Source: Candidatus Kapaibacterium sp. (GTDB taxonomy: Bacteria > Bacteroidota > Ignavibacteria > Kapaibacteriales > JAEUSM01). From it: a stretch of DNA of 64,000 nt. The position numbers were made by a program, and so were the translations under genes. The stretch covers positions 1 through 64,000 of the forward strand of contig JAEUSM010000018.1 in assembly GCA_016788785.1 (NCBI GenBank), read 5' to 3'. A model generated the notes under the pieces. It saw only the letters and a program-made list of their open reading frames with translations, was not told where the DNA came from and ran no database searches. Below, piece by piece: positions 55,637-64,000 of this stretch (within the stretch, counting starts at the first letter, position 1; the number at the start of each line of letters is the position of its first letter).

Positions 55637-56603
55637 GATACTAATTGTAGGTATTTGTTTTCTGTCTACATTATCACTTTCAGCACAGAAAACAACAAAA
55701 TACTTCACAGAAAAAGAATTGTCCCAAGTCAAAAATGAAGGAACCATTTTTGGTACACTAACTACACCGCTGAAAACAAAAAAACCACCATTAGTTCTCT
55801 TTTACACAGGGACTATGGGTACTGACCGTGATGGGAATATGGTTCATAACCCCAAAAAAAACAATTGGGCAGCGTATCTTGCTGACAGTTTGGCAGCGAA
55901 TGGCATTGCATCGTTTCGATATGATAAAATTGGCACTGGTAAAAGCGTCTTGAATAATTCCTCACTCTCTATGTATAACATTGATTACAACAATCACATT
56001 GCTCACGCTCTTTCATGGATGATGTTTTTTTCTAAAAAGAAAGAAGAGTATTCTAAAATCATTGTGCTTGGTCATCAAGAAAGTGTGATTTTTGGTTTGT
56101 TGGCTGCAAATGTTGTATCTCCCAATGGTTTTATTGCGATAAATGCACCCGGAACTACTATCGATACCATTATTGAACAGCTCTATTATCCATCAATTCC
56201 TGATAAACTTAAAGATATAGGCAATACGATATTAAGAGAATTACGTCAAGGTCGAGTCTATGAGGACGTACCAACGCCACTTATTCCTCTCTTTGGAAAA
56301 GATATTCAAAAAATTCTTATCGCTTCGATGAAATTTAATCCTGCGGAAAAAATAAAGAATTTACAGTGTCCAGTTCTGGTTCTCTATGGTGAGAATGATA
56401 TGGACACACCAGAATCAGAGGCGTTGAAACTTGCTGCAGCTGCAAAAAATGCTACTGTCCATAAAATTCCGTTAATGAATACCATTATGAAGGAAGCCAA
56501 GGGTAAGAACTTGAAAAATAGGGAAACGTATTCGATACCTGTATTACCAATAATTGATGGTGTTACAAAAATAATTGTCGACTTTATTCGAGCAACCCCA
56601 TAA
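55629..56603 (+). CDS. Exported alpha/beta-hydrolase-like protein lacking catalytic Ser and His
   Basis: 324 residues from the ATG at 55629 (MHKILIVGICFLSTLSLSAQ), giving a signal peptide; earlier in-frame starts lie inside the SpoIIM-like gene. The alpha/beta hydrolase fold is seen in PPLVLFYTGTMGTDRDGN, GIASFRYDKIGTGKS and CPVLVLYGENDMDTP (Asp257). At the nucleophile elbow the usual GHSEG reads GHQES, with Gln150 in place of Ser, and the usual NH at the C-terminal His position reads NT (Thr285). It probably binds rather than cleaves a ligand. It overlaps the SpoIIM-like gene by eight bases and is followed by a strong terminator. Confidence 0.85.
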   Translation: MHKILIVGICFLSTLSLSAQKTTKYFTEKELSQVKNEGTIFGTLTTPLKTKKPPLVLFYTGTMGTDRDGNMVHNPKKNNWAAYLADSLAANGIASFRYDKIGTGKSVLNNSSLSMYNIDYNNHIAHALSWMMFFSKKKEEYSKIIVLGHQESVIFGLLAANVVSPNGFIAINAPGTTIDTIIEQLYYPSIPDKLKDIGNTILRELRQGRVYEDVPTPLIPLFGKDIQKILIASMKFNPAEKIKNLQCPVLVLYGENDMDTPESEALKLAAAAKNATVHKIPLMNTIMKEAKGKNLKNRETYSIPVLPIIDGVTKIIVDFIRATP

Positions 56604-56638
56604 AAAAAGAGCCATCGATTGATGGCTCTTTTTTTTAT
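56602..56638. terminator. Bidirectional terminator between hydrolase-like gene and groEL
   Basis: Stem GAGCCATC/GATGGCTC around GATT, preceded by A7 and followed by T8, serving the plus-strand gene ending at 56603 and groEL ending at 56656. Confidence 0.9.
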
Positions 56639-56655
56639 TATGATCACCGAAAGGA

Positions 56656-58299
<1,644 letters not shown>

Positions 58300-58327
58300 C
58301 TAATAAAATACGTTGATAAAAAGTGAA

Positions 58328-58615
58328 TTAACTGATTTTTGCAAAAACATCAGATTCTCTCATAATAAGAAAATCTTCACCATCAATTGATACTTCCGTT
58401 CCAGAATATTTTCCGTAAAGTACTTTGTCGCCAACTTGAAGGTCAAGTGGATTTACTTTACCGTCTTCAGAAACTTTACCTTTTCCAACAGCAATTACTT
58501 CACCTTGCATTGGTTTTTCTTTTGCAGTGTCAGGAATAATAATTCCGCCACGAGTTTTTTCCTCTGGTGTTGCAGCTTTCACCAAAATTCTGTCGTGCAA
58601 TGGAGTTAATTTCAT
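58328..58615 (-). CDS. groES: 10 kDa co-chaperonin GroES
   Basis: 95 residues. [33 protein letters not shown] includes the mobile loop; [14 protein letters not shown] and [13 protein letters not shown] complete the fold. It caps the GroEL chamber. A perfect CIRCE element lies 40 bases upstream, so the operon is under HrcA heat-shock repression. Confidence 0.97.
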   Translation of the reverse strand: MKLTPLHDRILVKAATPEEKTRGGIIIPDTAKEKPMQGEVIAVGKGKVSEDGKVNPLDLQVGDKVLYGKYSGTEVSIDGEDFLIMRESDVFAKIS

Positions 58616-58654
58616 TGTACGTATCCTTTTAATTAATGATTAAACAAAATAATA

Positions 58655-58681
58655 TTAGCACTCAAGTGTGCCGAGTGCTAA
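58655..58681 (-). promoter_or_regulatory. CIRCE element (HrcA operator) of groES-groEL
   Basis: TTAGCACTC-N9-GAGTGCTAA, a perfect match to the CIRCE consensus with the standard nine-base spacer. A TTATTTTG sequence just downstream on the minus strand (58645-58652) could be the -7 element. Confidence 0.97.
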
Positions 58682-58760
58682 CTAACTCGAATAAAAAATC
58701 AAATTATTGTGAGATTTGTGTAAAAATTTGGAAATGTGAAGTTGTGATTTCACCTACTTT

Positions 58761-58797
58761 AACAAGAAAAGCCACTCATTGAGTGGCTTTTCTTGTT
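58761..58797 (-). terminator. Terminator after rpmB
   Basis: Perfect 18-bp inverted repeat with a one-base centre (core GCCACTCA/TGAGTGGC, outer AACAAGAAAA/TTTTCTTGTT), 16 bases past the rpmB stop. It separates rpmB from the groES promoter. Confidence 0.9.
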
Positions 58798-58812
58798 TTC
58801 TTTTTTTTGGTT

Positions 58813-59043
58813 TTATTTAGCTTTTGCAGCCAAATCTTTCATCATTGCATGGTACCCTTTTTTATCAAGTGTACGTAATGCAGCGGCAGTTGCTTTTACA
58901 GTAATCCATTTCTTTTCTTCAGGCAACCAAATTCTTTTTTTCTGAAGATTTGGTAAAAATCTTCTTCTAGTTTTGTTGTTTGCATGGGATACATTGTTCC
59001 CATATTGCATTGTTGTTCCAGTTAGTTCACAACGTTTTGACAT
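58813..59043 (-). CDS. rpmB: 50S ribosomal protein L28
   Basis: 76 residues. [34 protein letters not shown] is the L28 signature, followed by [29 protein letters not shown]. It is a single-gene transcript: a candidate promoter upstream and a strong terminator downstream. Confidence 0.96.
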   Translation of the reverse strand: MSKRCELTGTTMQYGNNVSHANNKTRRRFLPNLQKKRIWLPEEKKWITVKATAAALRTLDKKGYHAMMKDLAAKAK

Positions 59044-59079
59044 TCTCTATATCTCCGTTAATTTTTCTTCTAAAGAAAA

Positions 59080-59111
59080 CAAATATACGGAATTTCTTTG
59101 AATATCACAAA
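59080..59111 (-). promoter_or_regulatory. Candidate Bacteroidota-type promoter for rpmB
   Basis: On the minus strand TTTG (59108-59111), 20 bases, then TATATTTG (59080-59087), about 37 bases ahead of the rpmB ATG. Confidence 0.55.
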
Positions 59112-59123
59112 ACAAATTAGAAA

Positions 59124-59996
59124 TTATGGCAAAAATGCTTCTTTATTCTCTCTTGCAAACTGCTCGAATGATTGTGGATAGCGTCCTAAAATCTCGATTA
59201 ATGGTTCATTTGAAGCAACCATCATTCCTTTTTTCCACAATGAATTCAGTTCCATCATTGCTTTTACAAACCAATCTTCTGATCCCATAGAACGTAATGA
59301 TTGTTCTGCTACCTCTTCTGTAACATCTACATACGTAATTTGTTTTTGTAATACGATAGAAAGAATTGATGCAATTTCAGCATTTGTATAATCAAAACCA
59401 GCAATTGGCAAAGATTTACCCGCATATTCATTTGGATCCAATAACACTTCAGCAAAAGCCTCACCAATATCCACACAAGAAACCAATGATTTTGTAGCAT
59501 TTCCTTGTGGTAGATAGAAAGACCCACTTGATTTGATAGTTGCCCCTTGGAAATTTAAATAATTGTCCATAAACTCCACTGGATTCAATGAACAAAATTC
59601 AATTCCACTTTCCCTCACAGCGTTATCAGCCATTCCATGTTGTTTTGCAAAAAAAGTGGGCGCATTTGGATTTGCACCTGAGACACCCAATTTTGCAATA
59701 AATTTAACTCCAGCTTTTTTAGCTTCTGTAAGGATTTGTGGAACGGTATGAGCCATTGTAGGATGACTAGGAACATTCAAAAACATCGCATCACAACCGT
59801 CAAAAGCTGATGTAAACGTCGATGGATCTTGGAAATCAAACTTACGAATTTCGGTATTCTCGTCTTCAAAATCTTCAGCATTTTCAGGATTTCTTGTTCC
59901 AATCACAACCGAACATTCGTTAATTAGTTGCAACATATCAACAACATTTTTCCCAACATTGCCAGTCGCAGACATCACAAATACTTGATTTGGCAT
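59124..59996 (-). CDS. NmrA-like NAD(P)-binding oxidoreductase
   Basis: 290 residues with an atypical SDR (NmrA-like) Rossmann fold: FVMSATGNVGKNVVDML at the start is the dinucleotide-binding loop, then VVIGTRNPENAEDF, KFDFQDPSTFTSAFDGCDAMFLN and GVKFIAKLGVSGANPN. The Tyr-Lys pair of classical SDRs is not evident, as expected for this subgroup. The C-terminal part ends RYPQSFEQFARENKEAF. Function is either redox sensing or reduction of an unknown quinone or ketone. It is a stand-alone gene next to the repeat region. Confidence 0.88.
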   Translation of the reverse strand: MPNQVFVMSATGNVGKNVVDMLQLINECSVVIGTRNPENAEDFEDENTEIRKFDFQDPSTFTSAFDGCDAMFLNVPSHPTMAHTVPQILTEAKKAGVKFIAKLGVSGANPNAPTFFAKQHGMADNAVRESGIEFCSLNPVEFMDNYLNFQGATIKSSGSFYLPQGNATKSLVSCVDIGEAFAEVLLDPNEYAGKSLPIAGFDYTNAEIASILSIVLQKQITYVDVTEEVAEQSLRSMGSEDWFVKAMMELNSLWKKGMMVASNEPLIEILGRYPQSFEQFARENKEAFLP

Positions 59997-60183
59997 AGTC
60001 TTCTTTCAATAAAATAATAATAATGATACAAAAATAACGAATAAAAAATGAATCGGTGTGATAACCTTTCGTGATGTATGGAAAAATCCACATTTGGCAT
60101 GGTAGCATCTTAGAATCCCTTAAAGATGACAAAAATGGTAACCCCCAATTTCAATCGGGGGTGATTTGTGACGAGTCAAACTC

Positions 60184-60290
60184 CCTCTCCCCTTGAGCGG
60201 ATATGGGACACTGAGGCTCTCGAAGTGGGGTTAGGGGTAAATTCTGCATCAAATCTCCCTCTCCCCTTTAATTGGAAGAGGCTCTTCTCA
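60184..60290. repeat. Degenerate copies of the DUF559-element end sequence, left side
   Basis: One copy (60184-60240) starts CCCTCTCCCCTTGAG and ends GGGGTTAGGGGTAA, interrupted by CACTGAGGCTCTCGAAGTG, a degenerate inverted form of the 22-base unit seen near the cyclase gene. After the linker ATTCTGCATCAAA (60241-60253) a second, truncated copy begins (60256). The rest of the gap 59997-60183 holds nothing recognisable. Confidence 0.65.
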
Positions 60291-60298
60291 AAGTAACC

Positions 60299-60747
60299 CC
60301 CTCGCCCCTATGGGGAGAGGGTAAGGGGAGAGGGGTAAATAATCTACATCTTTTCCAACCGTATCCTATCAATTTCATTCAGCAATTGACTCGGATCCCA
60401 ATGCAACATCGTATTAGTTACTCGAATGACAGTATAACCTTTGGAACGTAAAAATTCATCTCGTTTTTTGTCATAAACAATCTGTTGAGGAGTATCGTGA
60501 ACATCACCATCAAATTCTATGATTAAATCTAACGAAGGACAATAGAAATCTACAATATAGGGTTCAATGACAACTTGACGTTTAAATTTTAGCCCAAAAT
60601 ACTTTTTAGTTCGTAGAAAATGCCAAAATTTTTTCTCAGTACTAGTTTGTTGTTTGCGTAGTTGTTTTGCAAAAATCAACTTCTCGCTATCGATTTTCAT
60701 GTAGGTTTTGCCCCCTCTCCCTGACCCTCTCCCCAATGGGGCGAGGG
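60299..60747. mobile_element. Putative DUF559-nuclease element with ~47-bp terminal inverted repeats
   Basis: Left end (60299-60347): CCCTCGCCCCTATGGGGAG, AGGGTAAGGGGAGAGGGG, then TAAATAATCTAC. Right end (60701-60747) read inverted: CCCTCGCCCCATTGGGGAG, AGGGTCAGGGAGAGGGGG, then CAAAACCTAC. The two agree almost throughout. The nuclease ATG is the base after the right end and its TAG stop lies inside the left end, so the gene fills the element exactly. No target-site duplication is evident. Calling it mobile is inference from the structure and from the many extra end copies nearby. Confidence 0.6.
60344..60700 (-). CDS. DUF559 (Vsr/PDDEXK-like) endonuclease-domain protein
   Basis: 118 residues from the ATG at 60700; a longer frame from 60736 only adds residues encoded by the terminal repeat (GRGSGRGG) and is rejected. 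An N-terminal helix (KQLRKQQTSTEKKFWHFLR) is followed by FGLKFKRQVVIEPYIVDFYCPSLDLIIEFDG with Asp51, Glu62, Asp64 and His68 at the conserved nuclease positions, then DKKRDEFLRSKGYTVIRVTN. This is the DUF559 family, related to very-short-patch-repair nucleases; its natural DNA target is not established. It is enclosed by inverted repeats, suggesting it acts on those repeat ends. Confidence 0.9.
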   Translation of the reverse strand: MKIDSEKLIFAKQLRKQQTSTEKKFWHFLRTKKYFGLKFKRQVVIEPYIVDFYCPSLDLIIEFDGDVHDTPQQIVYDKKRDEFLRSKGYTVIRVTNTMLHWDPSQLLNEIDRIRLEKM

Positions 60748-60814
60748 AAATCTTTAAGTTTTGAAAATTGAGACTAATATACCTGATTTTCTATTGTAAT
60801 CTAATCATTATCAT

Positions 60815-61092
60815 CTCCCTCGCCCCTTGAGGGAAAGAAAAAAAATCAAACTCCCCTCGCCCCTCTGGGGAGAGGGTTGGGGAGAGGGGTAAATTCTGCA
60901 TCAAAGCTCCCTCGTCCATCAGGCGGAAGAGGCGAATGGGGTGAGGGGTAATTCTGAATCAAGCTCCCTCGTCCCTCTGGCGGGAGAGGGCGGGGGTGAG
61001 GGGTAATTCTGCATCAAAGCTCCCTCTCCCCTTGAGGGAGAGGGCGGGGGTGAGGGGTAATAGAAGCGTATCTCCCTCGCCCCTTGAGGGAG
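60815..61092. repeat. Tandem array of DUF559-element end copies, period about 56 bp
   Basis: Starts of CCCTC(G/T) units at 60854, 60909, 60966 and 61022, with truncated ones at about 60816 and 61074. Each full unit ends GAGGGGTAA and is joined to the next by the same linker ATTCTG(C/A)ATCAAAGCT, which also occurs at 60241 on the other side of the element. Linkers are conserved, so this is not a CRISPR array. No gene is seen in 60748-61208. Confidence 0.8.
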
Positions 61093-61167
61093 TGCGAGTT
61101 ACGGTTTTTTTTAATTAATTTTATATATGTGACCAATGCGTGGACAGGAAGATTTATTGCATAAGGA

Positions 61168-61190
61168 GAGACGCCAATATAGGGCGTCTC
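61168..61190. repeat. 23-bp palindromic repeat, copy 3
   Basis: GAGACGCCA-ATATA-GGGCGTCTC, one change from copies at 51344 and 53805, again followed by TAC. It lies 18 bases before the era stop codon and could act as a terminator or a transcript-end hairpin for era. Confidence 0.8.
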
Positions 61191-61208
61191 TACGGTTATT
61201 GAGAAAAT

Positions 61209-62117
61209 CTACATATCTATAGAACTATATCCGAAGGAGTTTAAGGCACCTTTGTTGTCTCGCCAATCTCCGCGAACTTTCACGAAGAGTTCTAAATAGA
61301 TTTTTTGTTCCAAGTGTTCTTCGATGAGTGTTCTGGCTTTTTCTCCGAGGTATTTGATTTTGGCACCTTTGGCACCGATGATGATTGCTTTTTGGGAATC
61401 GCGTTCAACGATGAGTTCGGCGTGAATGTGCCATTTGCCATTTTCACGTTCAGTAAATTCGACAATTTGTACTTCTGTTGAGTAGGGGATTTCTTCTTTG
61501 TACTGATGGAATACCACTTCGCGAATAATTTCTGATACGAAAAACCGTTGTGGTTGGGTGGAAAGAACGTCAATGTCGTAATGAAATTCTTCTTCTGGAA
61601 GTGATGCCATAATCATCGGCAGTATTTCATTTGTAAACATACCCTTCAATGCGGAAATTGCTCGGTAGTCTTTGAAAAAACCTTCGTCAAGCACCTTTTG
61701 GATCGTTGGCAATACCACAGCTTTGTTGAAAAGAGTATCCATTTTGTTGATAAGCAAATACGACGGTTTTCCAGCATCACGACAATACTGTTCCAAAAAA
61801 GGGATTTGCTCAGTTGCAAATGTACGTTGGTCGGATGCATCAACAAGTGCCAATATCACATCAGCATCATCTAATGATTGCTCCACAATTTCCATCATCG
61901 AGCGGTGGAGTTCGTATTTGGGTTTGACGATACCGGGAGTATCTAAAAACACCACTTGGGTATCCCCTTCAGTCACAATTCCCAGAACACGTTTGCGAGT
62001 GGTCTGAGGTTTGGGTGATATTATAGAGAGTTTTGCCCCCAACAGTGAATTCATCAGCGTTGATTTTCCGGCGTTTGGTTTTCCGATTATGGTTACATAT
62101 CCAAATTTAGTTGACAT
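61209..62117 (-). CDS. era: GTPase Era
   Basis: 302 residues. G1 GKPNAGKST, G2 region PQTTRKRVLGI, G3 DTPGIV and G4 NKMD mark the GTPase. The C-terminal KH domain has IIIGAKGAKIKYLGEKART and VRGDWRDNKGALNSFGY. Era assists 16S rRNA processing and 30S assembly. It is divergent from the lipoprotein gene at 62167, whose promoter lies next to the era start. Confidence 0.96.
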   Translation of the reverse strand: MSTKFGYVTIIGKPNAGKSTLMNSLLGAKLSIISPKPQTTRKRVLGIVTEGDTQVVFLDTPGIVKPKYELHRSMMEIVEQSLDDADVILALVDASDQRTFATEQIPFLEQYCRDAGKPSYLLINKMDTLFNKAVVLPTIQKVLDEGFFKDYRAISALKGMFTNEILPMIMASLPEEEFHYDIDVLSTQPQRFFVSEIIREVVFHQYKEEIPYSTEVQIVEFTERENGKWHIHAELIVERDSQKAIIIGAKGAKIKYLGEKARTLIEEHLEQKIYLELFVKVRGDWRDNKGALNSFGYSSIDM

Positions 62118-62141
62118 TTATTTTGATTTTCTGTATATTTG
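62111..62141 (+). promoter_or_regulatory. Candidate Bacteroidota-type promoter of the lipoprotein gene
   Basis: TTG (62111-62113), 20 bases, then TATATTTG (62134-62141), ending 25 bases before the ATG at 62167. The upstream element is one base short of consensus. Confidence 0.45.
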
Positions 62142-62166
62142 GTTTTTAATTTCAAAAACATCAAAT

Positions 62167-62733
62167 ATGATTATGAAAAAGTTTCTTGTTGCAAGCTTAC
62201 TTGCGGTCTGTGTATTGGTTCTATCTTCTTGCTTGGGAGTAGAAACGAAAGAATATGAATATACATTTAAAACAGAAAAATCTGGTACAGGTGTGATTAC
62301 CTTTACAAACATAATGTCAAAAAAAGACAATGACAAAGATGTATCTATGCGAGATTTTGCAGAGGTCATTACCGACTATTATGAAGGTGACAGACTTGAG
62401 CGAGATATGCCGGGAATTCGCAACGTCAAAAAAGAACTTTTTGAAAAAGAGGGTCAATTGTGTGGAAAAATCACTTTCGAATTTGATTCTTTGGAGTCTA
62501 TAAAGGTTTTCAGCTACGATAAAAATTCTCCCTATATGATTAACATTTCGCGATTCAATTCTGAGGAATTTGTATCTTCTAATGGTACTTACGGTGGAGC
62601 AGATATGCCAATTTGCTTTGTTGAAAAATCAAAAAAGAAAATTTATTTGAAAACTTCAATGACGAAACCTGATGAATCTACAATTGGTTTAGTTGAAGAT
62701 TATAGAATGTGGAAGAAGCGAAATACCAAATAA
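62167..62733 (+). CDS. Lipoprotein of unknown function
   Basis: 188 residues from the ATG at 62167 (a second in-frame ATG two codons later is equally possible). The frame extends upstream over the era start, but only this start gives the lipoprotein signal (LLAVCVLVLSSC, Cys22). The mature part has KEYEYTFKTEKSGTGVITFTNIMSKKDND and EGQLCGKITFEFDSLESIKVF; no family recognised. A promoter and a terminator enclose it as a single transcript. Confidence 0.8.
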   Translation: MIMKKFLVASLLAVCVLVLSSCLGVETKEYEYTFKTEKSGTGVITFTNIMSKKDNDKDVSMRDFAEVITDYYEGDRLERDMPGIRNVKKELFEKEGQLCGKITFEFDSLESIKVFSYDKNSPYMINISRFNSEEFVSSNGTYGGADMPICFVEKSKKKIYLKTSMTKPDESTIGLVEDYRMWKKRNTK

Positions 62734-62756
62734 ATTTGGGTTTTGAACGATAATAA

Positions 62757-62792
62757 GCCATATTTCAGCATCTGAAATGTGGCTTTTTTTTT
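62757..62792 (+). terminator. Intrinsic terminator after the lipoprotein gene
   Basis: Stem GCCATATTTCAG/CTGAAATGTGGC around CAT (one G-T type pair) followed by T9, 23 bases past the stop and just before mnmA. Confidence 0.88.
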
Positions 62793-62802
62793 GAGTTAAG
62801 AA

Positions 62803-63918
62803 ATGAAATTAGATAAAAATAGAGTAGTTATCGGAATGTCTGGGGGAGTCGATTCTTCCGTTGCAGCAGCGTTGTTAGTGGAACAAGGCTACGATGTCAT
62901 CGGCATTACTATCAAAACATATAAATATGAAGACGTTGGTGGAAACGTTGGTAATGATTCTTCCTGTTGTTCTTTAGACGGTATCAATGACGCACGAAGA
63001 ATCTGTATGGATTTGGGAATACCACACTACGTTGTAGATTTCACCGAAACATTCAAAAAACAAATCATCGATTATTTTGTTGACGATTACATTGCAGGTC
63101 GCACTCCAAACCCATGTGTGAAATGCAATAGACATATCAAATGGGAAGAAATGCTAAAAAAAGCTGATTCTTTGGGGGCTTATTGGATTGCAACAGGGCA
63201 TTATGCAAAAATTCATTTCAATGAATCAAACCAACGATATATTCTCTCACGTGGAAATGATGTGAACAAAGACCAATCGTATGCATTATGGGGTCTTACG
63301 CAACGTTCACTTTCGAGAACATTATTTCCACTGGCTGAAAAAACAAAACCCGAATCACGAGCAGATGGTGAACGATTGAATTTGGGCATTGAAAAAAAAG
63401 GTGAATCCTATGAAATTTGTTTCATTCCTGATAATGATTATAAACGCTTTTTGAAAGATATGAAGCCCGAATTGGAGCATAATGTTGCTGATGGAGAAAT
63501 ACTCTTAGATGGCAAAAAAATTGGCACACATTCTGGCTATCCATTTTATACCATTGGACAACGCAAGGGATTGGGAATTGCTCATCCAGAACCATTGTAT
63601 GTTTTGGAAGTATTGGAAGAAACGAATACAGTTGTAGTTGGAACTGAAGATAAATTGTATCACAATGCACTTATTGCAGATTCGGTAAGTTTGATAGCAT
63701 ATTCTGAAGAAGATTTTACTGATAAACGACTCTTTACCGTCAAAATTCGCTATAAAGACAAAGGAGATTTGGGGACTTGTTTTCTTAATGAAGATGGCAA
63801 TTTGGAAATTCATTTTGATCAACCTCGATCTGCCATTACACCCGGTCAGTCAGTTGTTTTGTATGATGGCGATATTGTTGTAGGTGGTGGAATTATAAAA
63901 ACTTGGTTTGATGTCTAA
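62803..63918 (+). CDS. mnmA: tRNA-specific 2-thiouridylase MnmA
   Basis: 371 residues. The PP-loop GMSGGVDSSVAA binds ATP; catalytic Cys105 lies in NPCVKCNRHIKW and Cys206 in SYEICFIPDNDY. GQRKGLGI and the C-terminal barrel (PGQSVVLYDGDIVVGGG) complete the family. It installs the 2-thio group on U34 of Lys, Glu and Gln tRNAs. It starts 10 bases after the terminator of the preceding gene, so its promoter must overlap that terminator or it is fed by read-through. Confidence 0.96.
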   Translation: MKLDKNRVVIGMSGGVDSSVAAALLVEQGYDVIGITIKTYKYEDVGGNVGNDSSCCSLDGINDARRICMDLGIPHYVVDFTETFKKQIIDYFVDDYIAGRTPNPCVKCNRHIKWEEMLKKADSLGAYWIATGHYAKIHFNESNQRYILSRGNDVNKDQSYALWGLTQRSLSRTLFPLAEKTKPESRADGERLNLGIEKKGESYEICFIPDNDYKRFLKDMKPELEHNVADGEILLDGKKIGTHSGYPFYTIGQRKGLGIAHPEPLYVLEVLEETNTVVVGTEDKLYHNALIADSVSLIAYSEEDFTDKRLFTVKIRYKDKGDLGTCFLNEDGNLEIHFDQPRSAITPGQSVVLYDGDIVVGGGIIKTWFDV

Positions 63919-63983
63919 ACATTTGTTCACTTAAATTCTCATAAAATTAGGTTTTTTCCAAAAAAATAGCAATAAAAGAACAA

Positions 63984-63999
63984 AAACAAACGTTTGTTT
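63984..63999. promoter_or_regulatory. Perfect 16-bp palindrome at the window end
   Basis: AAACAAACGTTTGTTT, with a CG centre as in LacI-type operators. It could be an operator for a gene beyond the window. The rest of 63919-63983 holds nothing recognisable. Confidence 0.35.
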
Positions 64000-64000
64000 G

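Noticed and set aside
60701-60736. Upstream extension of the DUF559 protein
   Set aside because: The extra residues come from translation of the terminal repeat; the ATG at 60700 matches the family start.
60290-60760. Target-site duplication at the DUF559 element ends
   Set aside because: The bases outside the two ends (GTAAC on the left, AAATC on the right) do not match, so no duplication can be claimed.
60854-61092. CRISPR-like array of spaced GC-rich repeats
   Set aside because: The sequences between the repeats are the same linker each time, not unique spacers, and no cas gene is present.

Overview
The window is AT-rich DNA from a Gram-negative bacterium of the Bacteroidota/Chlorobiota (FCB) group. 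The evidence is: proteins with type IX secretion (Por) C-terminal sorting domains, a DUF3078 protein, a DUF4249 lipoprotein paired with a CarboxypepD_reg-type TonB receptor, a fused CzcA-CzcC pump, and several intergenic matches to the Bacteroidota promoter pattern TTTG-N19/20-TAnnTTTG (before tssK, tssB, smc and rpmB, with a weaker match before the lipoprotein at 62167). The exact lineage cannot be named from sequence reading alone; a deep branch such as Kapabacteria, Ignavibacteria or a relative is plausible.

Layout. 1-10655 (minus strand) is part of a type VI secretion locus: tssK, tssL, tssM, tssA, a 61-codon unknown gene, tssB, tssC and the start of hcp, which runs off the left edge. 10967-15974 holds secreted or outer-membrane proteins, including a tandem pair of sorting-domain paralogues and a Cys-rich protein. 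16213-22153 is a compact housekeeping run on the minus strand (gyrB, family-4 uracil-DNA glycosylase, ddl, purS, purQ, tatA, prmA). 22486-26117 encodes a subtilase-like secreted protein and a lipoprotein. 26217-27550 holds a DCC-family protein and an EamA transporter. 27648-33692 is a heavy-metal efflux cluster. 33689-38956 has a flippase-like membrane protein, smc and a small exported protein. 39032-45625 is a TetR-controlled drug-type RND operon (tolC, tetR, adaptor, pump) with a paired operator. 45801-51114 has a small barrel protein, a TonB receptor/DUF4249 pair, phosphofructokinase and a small membrane protein. 51488-53464 is a TPR-adenylate cyclase flanked on both sides by repeat clusters. 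53850-56603 has RDD, SpoIIM-like and degenerate hydrolase genes. 56656-59043 has groEL-groES under CIRCE, and rpmB. 59124-61200 has an NmrA-like oxidoreductase followed by a dense repeat region. 61209-63918 has era, a lipoprotein and mnmA.

The most novel item is at 60299-60747: a DUF559 (PDDEXK-like) nuclease gene that almost exactly fills the space between two inverted copies of a GC-rich sequence of about 47 bp. Many further copies of that end sequence lie around it and near the cyclase gene. This looks like a small nuclease-associated mobile or REP-like element with non-autonomous ends. Other points of note are a T6SS with TssA/TssL/TssM in a T9SS-bearing lineage, a metal pump fused to its outer-membrane channel with an internal signal-peptide-like junction, a subtilase with Glu at the catalytic Asp position, and an alpha/beta hydrolase lacking the Ser nucleophile and His.
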